Source: Liolophura sinensis (lineage: Eukaryota > Mollusca > Polyplacophora > Chitonida > Chitonidae). Taken from it: DNA of 64,000 nucleotides. The notes under the pieces are model-generated. The model was given only the letters and a program-made list of their open reading frames with translations. It did not search any database and had not been told where the DNA came from. The position numbers and the translations under genes are program-made. Shown here in pieces: positions 28,801-37,597 of the stretch. Location: the NCBI RefSeq assembly GCF_032854445.1, contig NC_088300.1:65758984-65822983 (forward strand), read 5' to 3'. How positions within the stretch are numbered: the stretch's first letter is position 1; the number at the start of each line of letters is the position of its first letter.

Positions 28801-30114
28801 CATACACAGCTTGAGTTTTGTGTGACATGGCCACAGCTGCCACATTCTGTGTCTCTTCCCATGTTTACAGAGAAGCTGGGTTTGCTGGTGAGGTACCTAC
28901 AGGGTGAGGTGCTGAAGGGGAATCCTTGCGAACACCTCTCCCTCTTCCTCCTCTGGTTTGATATACCACGCCCAGAGGAATTACGCAACATTATTGTCAC
29001 AGGTAAGGTTAGCTGATATGTTGGCATAACTGGGTGATGCAGAAGATACTTAGGCTTTGAGCAATGAGGCCACAATTTTGCATTCTCAACTGCATCCTAA
29101 ATTTAGGAGGTTTGTCATGTATCTGGCAAAAAGCATTGTTCTTTTTATGTTACCACCCTGCCATCTAGTGAGCATTGGCTAAGTGGCCATGATCTGTTCT
29201 TATTACCATTCTGTTCATATTTGATGTACACAAAGAGTATCTTCAGATCAAAAACTGGGTCAACTTCACTGGTGTACATGTACCTGGTAAAAGTCTTAAC
29301 CTGTTTGTTCAATCCTGTTCATCAGTCAGCAGTTTCATTCTTGTGCAGCAATTTAATGAGGTTGAAAGGTGGCCTGGTGTGATATATTCACCATGGCTAT
29401 TCTGAGATGGCAGATACCAGTTGAATTCAAACCTGCATATTTCTTTCAACAATGTTTAGAGGATGCCTGGTGCACTTTGTCTTTTGTTGGAGATTTACTT
29501 CCAGTGTAGTTCACACTACCAGGAAGCTTCAGTTGACTAACTTCAAGCCTTCATGGTGGACACGTGACTGTCAGAGTCAGATTGGTATTGTTCTTTGACA
29601 TTGTGAGACATTTAACAACGAGCAATCATTCAATTAATCAGTCAGTCAATCAACTTTATATAGTATTTGTTAGGATGTTTCAGTAGATTTACTAGTGTAA
29701 GTAACTGTCGTTTCATCAGCATGAGTGGAGGACTTTTGTCAGCATGCAACCCCAGTATTGCTGTGAGAATCATCCAGAAACATTTTGGTGCAAACCATTA
29801 TCATGCTTTTATCTAGGTAATAAAGAAACTACAGGAAAATGACTATTTGGGTTAACAGAATGGGTTTCTCTTTCTTTAGTATTGTTAAAATCAAAAGACT
29901 GGAGAATGTGCCTCATGTTTATGCCTTAACAAATGATTTTCATCATTTATTACCCTGTGGAGCAGTCTGCGTTATTTCAAGTGTTTTTCACGACTAGAAC
30001 TTTCATCTCATCTCAACAGGTATGCCAACCCTCCCATTACTCTGTGGAAAACTTCCTGATGTTCCTGTAGAGACAATACTCAAAATCTTAACAGCCTGGC
30101 AGGCAGCCAGGTGA
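834..30114 (+). CDS. ANAPC1: Anaphase-promoting complex subunit 1, C-terminal 1168 residues (35 exons; 5' end outside window)
   Basis: APC1 is the largest scaffold subunit of the APC/C, the nuclear/cytosolic E3 ubiquitin ligase that drives mitotic exit. I assembled exons from conserved peptides and GT-AG borders: 834-904, 1501-1592, 3139-3287, 4226-4304, 4619-4726, 5981-6103, 6551-6699, 6915-7021, 7374-7451, 7735-7824, 8042-8150, 9046-9186, 9460-9509, 12875-13059, 13775-13866, 14548-14634, 15412-15459, 15923-16005, 16397-16475, 17135-17209, 18020-18096, 19090-19180, 19580-19693, 20923-21068, 21679-21765, 22165-22282, 22699-22776, 23481-23548, 24097-24172, 24848-24910, 25548-25628, 26536-26631, 27662-27851, 28871-29002, 30020-30114 (stop TGA 30112-30114). 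Every junction keeps phase, and the sum is 3507 nt (1168 codons plus stop). The order and content follow vertebrate APC1 from the conserved EELKLN site to the C-terminus. The N-terminal beta-propeller part lies upstream of the window. No internal stop or frameshift was seen in the chosen exons. Confidence 0.95.
984..1220 (+). repeat. SINE family A, full-length tRNA-derived copy
   Basis: The head CCATGGCTCAGTTGGTTAGC is a tRNA-like box A region; box B is damaged here but reads GTGAGTTCAAGTCC in other copies. A conserved body follows (CCCGGGCTCTGCCCGGTTTC, CCACCATAATGCTGG) and then the tail GAAATATTCTTGAGTGCGGC + GTAAAACACC with AAT-rich repeats. Sits in an ANAPC1 intron. Confidence 0.9.
3332..3500 (+). 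repeat. SINE family A, 5'-truncated copy
   Basis: Begins at CTCATGCTGACTTCCTCTCC and runs to the tail GAAATATTCTTGAGTAGAGC + GTAAAACACC plus CAAATAAATC. The tRNA head is missing. Confidence 0.88.
3561..3692 (+). repeat. Unclassified dispersed repeat, copy 3 (fragment in ANAPC1 intron)
   Basis: Matches the left half of 52445-52752: ATCAAAGTGCAACT, GACAACTTATA, AGCATGGAGTACAATTTG, TGATTTCACTCA and CCTTGTGTCTT occur in the same order and spacing. Similarity stops near 3692. Confidence 0.68.
5341..5452 (-). repeat. SINE family A, inverted 3' fragment
   Basis: The (ATTT)n run, GATTGGTG...GCCGTACTGAGGAATATTTCA and GGGAGGAAACCGGGCAGAGC are the reverse complement of the family A 3' half. Confidence 0.85.
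8042..21765 (+). CDS. ANAPC1: ANAPC1 exon block: proteasome/cyclosome (PC) repeat domain
   Basis: Exons 8042-8150 to 21679-21765 encode the PC-repeat toroid that APC1 shares with the proteasome subunits Rpn1 and Rpn2. Alternating Gly/Ala-rich helices are visible: FHNGVAAGLRLA, EYAGFLMALGLNGHL, MTTIGLLLGLSAAK, HNVQVAAILGVGLVYQGTA, YSLASGLALGLVMFG, PGATLALGMVF, YITSGACMAMGLKFAGS, VVILLSASMVMAGSGNL and MSVGLLFLGGGR. The known role is APC/C scaffolding. The intron after exon 9460-9509 carries a 2.9-kb minisatellite, and the intron after exon 17135-17209 a degenerate array that starts in the exon itself. The 19580 exon ends in ATG and the 20923 exon continues VMAGSGN, which fixes that boundary. 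Confidence 0.94.
8180..8382 (+). repeat. Unclassified ~200-bp dispersed repeat, copy 1 (ANAPC1 intron)
   Basis: Shares with 32632-32822 the ordered blocks CTAATT.TTCTAATTTT, ACCAGTGGTGCTGAAAG, ATTATATTTCT, GGAAAAGTAAAGATATGA, CATTAGATGGA and CTGCTACAATTACA...GGCTAAAAA. No tRNA-like head is seen. It begins right after exon 8042-8150. Confidence 0.72.
8545..8760 (+). repeat. Decayed SINE, probably family A
   Basis: Retains GGTAGCTGATTGATTG...GTGGTCGCCTTATGATCAAATC at the head and GAAATATTCTTG near the end, with heavy divergence in between. Confidence 0.5.
9761..12666 (+). repeat. 2.9-kb minisatellite in ANAPC1 intron, ~60-bp unit (about 50 copies)
   Basis: The unit is close to GTGTTGGCTCATGTGGTGTA + AGTGTGGTGTAAGTGTGATG + TTAACATTCATCAAGGGCCT. 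Shorter variants (~45 bp) lack one GTGTAAGTGTG block. Alternating variants (ATCAAGG/ATCCAGG/ATCAAGTG; GATG/GACG/GGCG/GGCA before TTAAC) form blocks that recur over several hundred bases, which suggests higher-order duplication. The array lies between exons 9460-9509 and 12875-13059. It is open in several frames on both strands only because unit length is divisible by three; those frames are not genes. Most units carry one or two donor-like GTGTAAGT motifs. Confidence 0.97.
15690..15842 (+). repeat. SINE-like fragment sharing a core with 25816-26150
   Basis: Contains GGAAAAGTTTGTCAGTAACT + TGCCAAAGGT, which recurs at 26031-26059 and in diverged form at 25301-25329. Confidence 0.45.
16509..16760 (+). 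repeat. SINE family A, nearly full copy
   Basis: Head GGGCTTAGCGTGCCAGGGCA, box-B-like GTGAGTTCAAGTCCAGC, the conserved body and the tail GAAATATTCTCAAGTACAGT + GTAAAACCCC with (AAAT)n. In an ANAPC1 intron. Confidence 0.9.
17196..17700 (+). repeat. Degenerate ~22-bp array seeded by an ANAPC1 exon end and its 5' splice site
   Basis: The last bases of exon 17135-17209 with the first intron bases (AGTCACATTCCAGAGGTAAG) recur as diverged units of about 22 bp: AGTCACATTCCGAAAGTAA, then later forms such as AGTCGCCTTCTGCAGGCAAG, AGTCACTTTCTGGAGATATG, AGTCACCCTCTGGCAGTAAA and CTCACCATCTGAAGGTAAGG. Many units keep GTAAG, GTGAG or GTAAA where the true donor lies. Divergence is much higher than in the other exon-end arrays, so this one looks oldest. 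The middle part (17260-17390) is less regular. Confidence 0.75.
19804..19898 (+). repeat. SINE family A, 3' fragment
   Basis: CTCACCATAATGTGGCCG leads into GAAATGTTCTTGAGTACGGC + GTAAAACACC and (AAAT)n. Confidence 0.85.
20477..20810 (+). repeat. SINE family B with target-site duplication
   Basis: Element about 306 bp (20491-20796) ending GAGTACGACGTTAAACCCCA + AGCACTCACTCACTC. The flanks CTCCAAAAGTAATG (20477-20490) and CTCCAGAAGTAATG (20797-20810) match at 13 of 14 positions and look like a target-site duplication. The head holds GGGTCAATCCTGGGTTGAGT, a box-B-like region. Confidence 0.88.
22165..30114 (+). CDS. ANAPC1: ANAPC1 exon block: C-terminal region and stop
   Basis: Exons 22165-22282 to 30020-30114 encode the C-terminal part. 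Landmarks are YHLQAFRHLYVLSAEPRL, APCLLPELHLLEE, LGPRYWPVV, TVYVKQRAGHLSYSEDP, GYRSMLAKSL (24848 exon, the unit of a tandem array), SFTSDENILAFSHYF, LYECVTREKPEALGTHMAIDQ split over the 26536 exon end, MALWQLKLI, and a final exon ending LKILTAWQAAR before TGA. Exons 24848-24910 and 26536-26631 each have their 3' end and 5' splice site multiplied downstream. The region matching the human loop after GWQSLLAQ is short here unless extra repeat copies are included in the mRNA. Confidence 0.93.
24226..24735 (+). repeat. 36-bp minisatellite in ANAPC1 intron (about 14 copies)
   Basis: The unit is ACAATCAGACAGACAATATT + CATAGTATTCACAGAG, with variants TTAACAGAAA and a CAGTCAAGTA block at the left edge. 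A larger block (24230-24300) is nearly repeated at 24349-24418. The array starts about 55 bp after the donor of exon 24097-24172, but it does not contain that junction, unlike the neighbouring array at 24855. Confidence 0.93.
24855..25184 (+). repeat. ANAPC1: Five in-frame 66-bp copies of an ANAPC1 exon end plus 5' splice site
   Basis: Units start at 24855, 24921, 24987, 25053 and 25119, each exactly 66 bp and almost identical. The first is the body of exon 24848-24910 (SMLAKSLTSDQSSHGSV) plus donor CGT|GTAAGT and eight to nine further intron bases. The other four have TGT in place of CGT at the last codon. Donors lie at 24911, 24977, 25043, 25109 and 25175. Because 66 is divisible by three and no stop occurs, using any of the five donors keeps the frame and would add 0, 22, 44, 66 or 88 residues. 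The 14-nt gap between copies is far too short to be an intron, so only one donor can be used per transcript. Near-identity points to recent expansion. Confidence 0.93.
25816..26150 (+). repeat. tRNA-derived SINE-like element (third type)
   Basis: CGTGACTCAGTGGTGTTACT resembles box A and GGGGTTCACTTCC box B at tRNA-like spacing, followed by a body that shares GAAAGTTTGTCAGTAACTTA with 15718-15747. Confidence 0.5.
26613..27262 (+). repeat. ~30-bp array built from an ANAPC1 exon end and its donor (about 22 copies)
   Basis: The last coding bases of exon 26536-26631 (ATGGCCATAGACCAG) and its donor GTGAGAACACACAC are repeated about 22 times with spacing 28-32 bp. Variants include GATCAGGTGACAAC, GATCCGGTGAGAAC and GATCAGAAGACAAC. 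Most copies keep CAG|GTGAG or CAG|GTGAC, so the true exon end is followed by a ladder of donor-like sites. A larger block of about 120 bp (27000-27120) is repeated at 27120-27240. Unit length is not fixed to a multiple of three, so alternative donors would usually shift the frame. Confidence 0.92.
28138..28244 (+). repeat. SINE family A, 3' fragment
   Basis: CTGGGCTCTGCCTGGTGTCC...CGTATAAGTGAAATATTC and a worn tail GTAAATCACCAATCAAG. Confidence 0.75.
28312..28556 (+). repeat. SINE family A, full-length copy without tail repeat
   Basis: GCCTCCTTGGCTCAGTTGG head, GTGAGTTCAAGTCGAGC box B and body to GAAATATTCTTGAGTACGGC + GTATGA, where the copy ends without the usual AAAT run. Confidence 0.88.
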
Positions 30115-30681
30115 AACAACCAATCGAAGAGGACTCTTGACAACTAGAAGGAACAACCAATGGGATTAGTTGACTCTTGACAGCAAAATTAAAGAGCAGA
30201 CCACATTAAGCAACTCACAGCAAGATGAAGCAACCGATCGGACTACATGAAACTGAAATGTAGTCAATCACCAGAGCTTCTGAACAATAATGCTAAAATC
30301 TGCATGTAAAGTTGGAAGAAAATAGAGTGAAGTTTCACTGCAGATGATACATAAAACATACATGACAGTCAGTGAAAGTCAGTCATTGAATGGATTTAAT
30401 ACGGGAAAGGATCATGTGGAAGAGAACGCTTACTTAATAATTAGCAGGTTGTGGCAGTGTGAATATGGTGCTTTGCTTTCAATCATGGTCATCCAAGGGT
30501 GGATGGAAAATTTGACATTTACGATAAATAAGATGAAAGTGCTATTGTCGTCTGGTGTAATTTAAGGAGAGCGATCCTCTGTAAAACCATAATTTGCTAT
30601 GTTGCAGTGGAATATATGCTTGTACAGTTTTGTAATTTAAAACTATAAAGTGATATGAATTTTCTATGACCTGTTTAAGTC

Positions 30682-30687
30682 ATTAAA
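30682..30687 (+). terminator. Possible ANAPC1 poly(A) signal ATTAAA
   Basis: ATTAAA lies about 570 bp after the ANAPC1 stop codon. A canonical AATAAA occurs at 30981-30986, but a SINE-like segment (30715-30885) lies before it. Which one is used cannot be decided from sequence alone. The 3' UTR start (30115-30190) contains two imperfect copies of an AACAACCAAT...GACTCTTGACA block. Confidence 0.3.
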
Positions 30688-30719
30688 TATGAAAAGGATA
30701 AACGTTTGTTTTCTAGAAA

Positions 30720-30885
30720 GTCTTGTTCTTCCTTCAAATGGTTGTGACTCTATCCACCAAACTTATGGCGAAGGTTGGGGTTTTCCTCCAGTTTCCTCCG
30801 CCGATAAACCAGGCAGCCCTGGTATAATGGAACAACCCATGAACACCGCGTTAAACATCAAACAATCAATCAATTCCCAAATGAT
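30720..30885 (+). repeat. SINE-like 3' fragment near the ANAPC1 3' end
   Basis: The segment GGTTTTCCTCCAGTTTCCTC...CCTGGTATAATGG...CCGCGTTAAACATC followed by CAATCAATCAATTCCC has the layout of the other SINE tails in the window (pyrimidine-rich core, GTTAAACA motif, short simple tail). It does not match them closely, so it may be a separate family or an old copy. Confidence 0.4.
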
Positions 30886-30987
30886 CCCACTCAAGCTGAC
30901 AGTTTGGCTCCAGATCCTAAACAGTTTTTATCCAAGATTATGTCATGACGATTTCCGTATGAACCACGTGATCGCAATATAATAAAG

Positions 30988-32374
30988 GGAATCCGCTTGA
31001 GGTGTAGTCTGAATACTGAGATGAAGTACACGTTCCTATTTAACCTGGGACTGTTTGCATCAAATTTGTGGCTTATATATCGCTACTGACTGGAAAAGGT
31101 AATTCCTATGATTTGATCACAGAATAAAAGTTAACACGCTTTAAATAAATATTTCATATTTGATAATCGGGTTCATATTTAGCTGCACTTAGGTTCCTAA
31201 ATAAATTTGGGATGTTTAAATCAAATTTGTGGTTTCCCTGGTAACCAAAAGAAAACAGGAAATTTCAGCTATACTTGATCACAGCAGAAGTCTTAGCGAT
31301 TGGGATGGTTTTTATATTTGGTATGTTCGTTCATACCGAGGTAGATAGATTCCTATTTAAACTGAACTGTTTCGATTCCAAATCTGATGTACAGGCCAGG
31401 TTCGCACTGGGCTGAAGTATTTTCAGTTTAAACTAGGGCTGAGTCGATCCGATTTCTGGTTTCTAAGGAAACCAGCAGGTCACAGTTCCCGAGTTTCGAA
31501 TATACATTGGTGATAAACCCGATGGGATGGTATGTTTCACTCTCGTTCCTTGTTTCTCAATGAAGTAACTATATTTCTGCCCCTATCTTCCCCCAAATCC
31601 CGCTGATAATCACGGTGAGGATACCCTTCACAGTTTTGTTCTCGAGCAGTTTAACTTTCTATATCTCTGTATCGAATCAAATGAGATCATAGACATTCAC
31701 AGGAAAACTGCACTGGTGCACTTTGACAAACTGCGCGAACAGAGTGTCCGTCTGATAAGCCAGAGTTCGGTTCTGAGTAGTGCAGTATACACGAGATCTC
31801 AAAATGGCAATAGGCCAGATAGCCGTAGTATACTGGACCACGTTGAAACCAGTCTGCTACAAGGACACGCAATCGTAGTATAGCCAAAATAATGTTGAAA
31901 GCGACGTAAGTTGGCAAGGAAAAGAACAGTAAAACCTCAAGGCGTCTGACTGTCCCGTTTCTTGTCAACCAATTTAACTTTGCCGACCTCATCAGCCAAT
32001 TCAGGATACTTTCTTTGATAGTAACGAAGCTACGGTAATGGCTTCTAGAGGTTACACTGACATAGTTCCAAGAACATTGTTCAAATGACACTCATTCAAA
32101 TCGTGCACCTATGAATTTCACGTATATTCTGGATTCTTGATTTTTTTTCACAAAAAATCGGATCTATACATTTTAACTCTTCATAAGTCTGTAACGGTGA
32201 TGTGAACTAATCTAATCTACCTGCACAACTTAGCACGCTGTGTGGAATGACGCCTTTATCAAGATTCTAGTAATTTTACTGTATGTATGTGAACCAAGTG
32301 GACGCTTATTTTAACCTTGATTATAGAATGCAAGAAACCAAACAGAACAACTAATGTGTTCTATTTCGCCAATG
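30988..32374. other. Intergenic interval between the convergent ANAPC1 and membrane-protein genes
   Basis: I see no exon with supporting splice sites or conserved peptide here. A minus-strand open frame at 31687-32091 exists but has no recognisable motif. The two flanking genes converge on this interval. Confidence 0.5.
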
Positions 32375-32380
32375 TTTATT
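32375..32380 (-). terminator. Poly(A) signal of the minus-strand membrane-protein gene
   Basis: TTTATT on the plus strand gives AATAAA on the coding strand, 36 bp after the stop codon (CTA at 32416-32418). Its closeness to the predicted stop supports the chosen terminal exon. Confidence 0.6.
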
Positions 32381-32415
32381 GATCAGAATCACCATAACTG
32401 TCCCCGTGGGCGCTT

Positions 32416-35400
32416 CTACCCCCACTCGTCCCATTCTAACTGAAGGTCCGCCTCGGGGTCACCCACACCGTCCGAGTCACTCTCCCCATCAGAGCCCCTG
32501 GGCACGGCTTGCTCTATCTCGGTGACCATCGGCAGGTACACGTACTCGGCGCTAACCAGCTGCGGGGCTGAGCAATTGATCTGGTACACTGGAAGACAAA
32601 AGCAGGAGACCTGTTGTAAAAATCTTGATAACTTGATTACCCTAATTCTTCTAATTTTGGGGCAGATATCAGTAGTGCTGAAAGTAGAATATTATATTTC
32701 TTTCCCAGCTTTTTGGAAAAGTAAAGATATGAGTATGTTGTCCATTAGATGGATTAACCATGTGAGAAAGAAGAAACTAATATTCTTGCTACAATTACAG
32801 GGATACTGGCTAAAAAAGAAGACCAGGTGACCCAAAAAATTAAAGTAAATAGGGTACACGTACCTTCAAGCAAAGATGCGTTGGTTAAATGAGAGTGAGT
32901 GAGTGAATGTTTGGGGTTTAACGTCGTGCTCAACAATTTTTCAGTCATATGACGACGAAAGAATCCTTAGGGTGTATGTGATGTACCTCCTTGTTGCAGG
33001 ACGGATTTCTACCGCTCTTTTATCTAGTGCTGCTTTACTGAGACGACTTACCGAATGTAAGTAAGCCGCCCATTATACTGATACGGGTCAACCAGTCGTT
33101 GTAATATCCCCTGCATGCTGAACGCCAAGCGAGGAAGTTACAACTTCCCCTTTTAAAGTCTTAGGTGTAACTCGACCCAGGATTGATCCTGGATCTACTG
33201 CGGTTAAATGAGATGTTTCAGGCCTCATATTACATGTATTTGTAACGGATTCGCTCCTCAAGATAGGCACCGATTTCGTCGTTAACTTCATTAAATTATT
33301 TCACGAAAGAGGATTGCATTTTGCAATGGAATTGTAAATATATACTTACATCAAGCCATCAACATGTATTAATACACACTTATTAATTTCTCATTATAAT
33401 TAATAATTCATTAGTCTCGCGCTTCCTCGCAGAAGTGTAAATTACCTGATTTTATGAAGACCAAAAAGGTATTCAGCATAGTAATGATTGTCTCATTTGA
33501 AGCCCGTATCCGCAGCAAACCCATTGTACTAGTTGACATGATACACATTACCGCGATCAAGCAGAACGTTGCCATAACCTCAAGTACAATGCATACCGCA
33601 ACCACACTAGAGATATGTCAACACAACCACATAGGAGATATGTCAACACAACCACGTCGGAAAAGTCAATACACTTCATTGACATTACCACGTCTTGGCG
33701 TTGTACCAGGGCCAGAAATGCTTCAATTTCCTCACTGAGTACCCTGTTTTAGGAAAGTTCAGTAGGTAGTTGTGCTTACAATTGACCTGTATGTAGTTGT
33801 GTTTACAATTGACCTGTAGGTAGTTGTGTTTCCAATTGACCTGTAGGTAGTTGTGTTTACAATTGTCCTGTAGATAGTTGTGTTTTCAGTTGTCCTGTAG
33901 ATAGTTGTGTTTTCAACTGTCCTGTAGAGTTATGTTTACAATTGTCGAATATTGCAAAAACCATTTGGTAACTTTCAATTTCGTTAGTATTTTGTTTTCA
34001 TTGATGGATACCATTCATACCTCTGTCGAGCACATCCGACCACCTTTTACTACTGGGTCGCTGTAGGTATTCTATGGTTCGGGCCATTTCTTCTATCTCT
34101 CCATCTGTGAGCAGAAACTCAAGCCATTGTATGTCATTTATATACAATGACACGGTCATGAAAACAATAAAAAGCGGAATAATAAATGTTCCAGTGATGA
34201 ATTGTCATACAAATTAAAAATTTTGGAGAGAGTTCGGAAAAAAGTAAATCTTTTCCCTACATATCTACGCATACATATGACTGTACATTTATGTAGGCCT
34301 ACTGATGTTAAAATTATGACATGTTCATCGCATTCGAACCGTCACTGGATTATTTGAGGTTTTTGGTTCTCCCAAAGTACCCCATTTAATGGTGCAATAT
34401 TTGTCTTAAACTCTTTAGATTTTATCATTTTGTATGGTTGAAGTCATGAATTATTGTCAGATTTGGTAACGAAAATAAGAAGTCAAGAATCTGTGTTTTG
34501 ATATATCCGAAACAAATGCATTCAGTGAGGAAACAAAGAAAAATTGCATTATTTCTGTTTGCCGTTTACCCTATGTGTATCCTTGCGTATTAACAATCCG
34601 TTTACCTTCTGTACCTATCCTTGGGCCATAAATACGACACCAGAGTCGATCATACTTATTCTGGTTTCTCACCAACCAACTCTTCACGTGCCTTAACCTC
34701 AAAAAAAGATTTCATAGCTGAAACATTTGGTATATACCATGGCATAAAACTCCAAACTAAACAAACCTTTTTTTGCAATGTCACGTTCCTGAAACTGGCT
34801 TTGACGCTGAAGGTAATAGACTGTCCTCGCCATAGCGTCCAGTTCCCTCGCTAGAAAAAAACAAAAAAAAACAAAGAAAAAAAAGAAACAGAAAAGAAAC
34901 ATAAAAGAAAACAAGTGACAGGGTTTGTGTCAAGAACTGAGAAATCCGCACAAGAAGCGCGGCTCTCCAGTTAATCTACAAACTGTATGTATAATTTGTT
35001 ACCAAACATATAAAATGGCACTAAATCTGAATTACGGGAAACATACCCAACCCTATCGCTGTTAGAGTGCTGCGACTGTTCTTGGCAGTTGACCAGACGT
35101 GCCAACAATTTGATCTGTGGCTGCATCAAGAGCTAGGGCAGTCTCTGCCACAGTGAAACCATTGTACGTAATGCTGACATCATCCATTCAATGGAGGTCT
35201 GATATTTACCAAGTGCTGCCAATCTTACCTTTCTGATCTATATCTAACTCCAGCTGTTTATTGCATTCATGGAGAGGTTGAATTTTCGGATGTAGACGTT
35301 TCGCCTCCGTCTCTGTAAATTCATTTAATTTCACTTTTGTTTGAAATTTATAAAGTCAAATGTGGTTAAAAACGCTACAGCAGAAACCAATATGGATGAA

Positions 35401-37550
35401 TTCATTGGTTTCAAATGCCAGCAGCTATCGCGAGATTTTGCGATAGTTTTTAGCGAAACTGAATAGGTTAATCCGGTGCATGGTAACCGGACACTAACCG
35501 TATATCATTTTCACAATCGTCGTATGGTCAAATTAGAAACCCTTCAGAATACTTGTAATTATGCCATATAACTGATGAGATTCTGGCTTCTGAGTATGAT
35601 TTTATAATTAAAAATTTATTTTATTTATTTTACTGGTGTTACACGCCATATAGTTGAAATGTTTGTAAAACAAGACCTAAACATGAGAATAGAACCTAGT
35701 TATTGCATGACTGACCGTGTTCATTTCCATGGTCTTCAACGTTTGTGACAGATGCTTCCTTCATTGTAGATATTTTGGCCACTGTAAGTACAGCAATAAA
35801 CATGAGATGTTCACTTCTTCAGAAGTCATTATAGGTGTGTGTACATATACTGTTCTTGTGGCAAGGCGAGTCCAAAGCGCCAAAGTGCTGCCACCACTGA
35901 ACTATCATGCCGAAGGCGCCAGACATGACGCCCCCCCCCCCCCACCCCACCCAGTCATATTATACTGACACCGAGACTACAGACCCTGTTTCCTTGTTCT
36001 TTCCAGTGCTGAGCGCCACGCGAGGCAGCAATAAATAGGATTTTTAAAGTCGTTGGTATGACCCGACTCGGGCTTGATCCCGGATCTCACGACTTCGAAT
36101 TTTCTTCTTTGAGAGGCATTAGAAGGAGCTATTGTAACATACTAAGAAGACGTATTATGGACAATACACACCTTCAGTTATTCTCGTCATTAATATCTTT
36201 TTTAAATCAGTGAACATTGTTTTTCAACGAGTAAACACTATTAGTAACCCAGTGATCATTGTTTGTAAATTAGAGATCATTGTATACAAACCATTGATCA
36301 TTGATTAAAAAAAGACGTAAGAGGCTACATTGGCACATCACCAGCAATAACTGAAAGAGTTTGCTATCTTGTAGTAATGTCATCTGTGTGTTGGGTCACA
36401 GAACCCTCGAACAAACACTAAATGTCTTAAAGTGAAAATAAAGTCAGCCCCTGAAGCTGAATTAATTAATAAAGTAGTATTCCAGAAATGTTCTAAAAAT
36501 ATTTTAAAAATTCTACACCGATTATCAACAAAATAAATAGCAAACAATCGTACCAAGCCACTCATTTGGTGACGCCATTTTGCCATATTATAGCTATCTA
36601 GAGTGACGTCACAAAACCTTGGCGCTTTCCCGTAACATCAGTATTAAACAATGTGATTATTAGAAAATATTCTCATGTACCTGCAATGACCATTCTCGAC
36701 AGCTAATACACACTAAAAATAAGTGTTTCGTTTTTATACACATTTTTGTTACAGTTTGGAAACGCGTGAAAAATTAATGTGTAGTAACTTCAATGAGATG
36801 ATGTTTATTATAGTAAATATGCCAGGTGTTTACGTAGTGGAAATATTGTGGATATTTTGAATGATCACAAATAATCACAAAAGATTATGTGTAAAAAACG
36901 GATAAACATGTAAAATGCGACATGTGTACATGGTAAATGTCACGTTTGTTTGCACTCTATTTACATTTTTGATAATATAAGTTGCCCTGAGAATGTATGA
37001 CATAATAGGTGCCTATTCAGAACAAAAAAAAAGGAACAACCTTGTAAATAAGGTTTACATTCTTTGGTATTCAGAGTGGAGTTAAACCAGTCTTCCGTGA
37101 AATGAAGAAGGAAGTTTTAAGATTGAATTGACACCCGTGTTGATCGCTTATACTATGCTTGGTCTACTACTGGTAATAGAACCCCAAGTCAGTGATGACA
37201 TTAAGTCCTCGGATTCTTAAAGAAATAGATCTTTGGGCTAATTCGAGCACGGAGCCTTAATTCCTGTTCTGAATACACCCGGAAGTACACAGGGTAAGGC
37301 TGTGATAGGCAGACAGTGGAGATAGACATATATAACAGCCAGTTTTTCAGTCACGTGTAGTGTAGTGGTGTTACTACTGGTGTTTATACTCCGTTTCTTT
37401 CAATTTGTCGTTCATATTCAGCTTCTCCGGCCGTACGTGGGAAGGTATGCAGCAACCTGCTGTTGGTCGTGAGTTACACCCCAGGCCCTACCCGGTTTCC
37501 TAAAAATATTCTATATTCTTGAATACGGCGTAAAACACAACCTATGCAAA

Positions 37551-37597
<47 letters not shown>

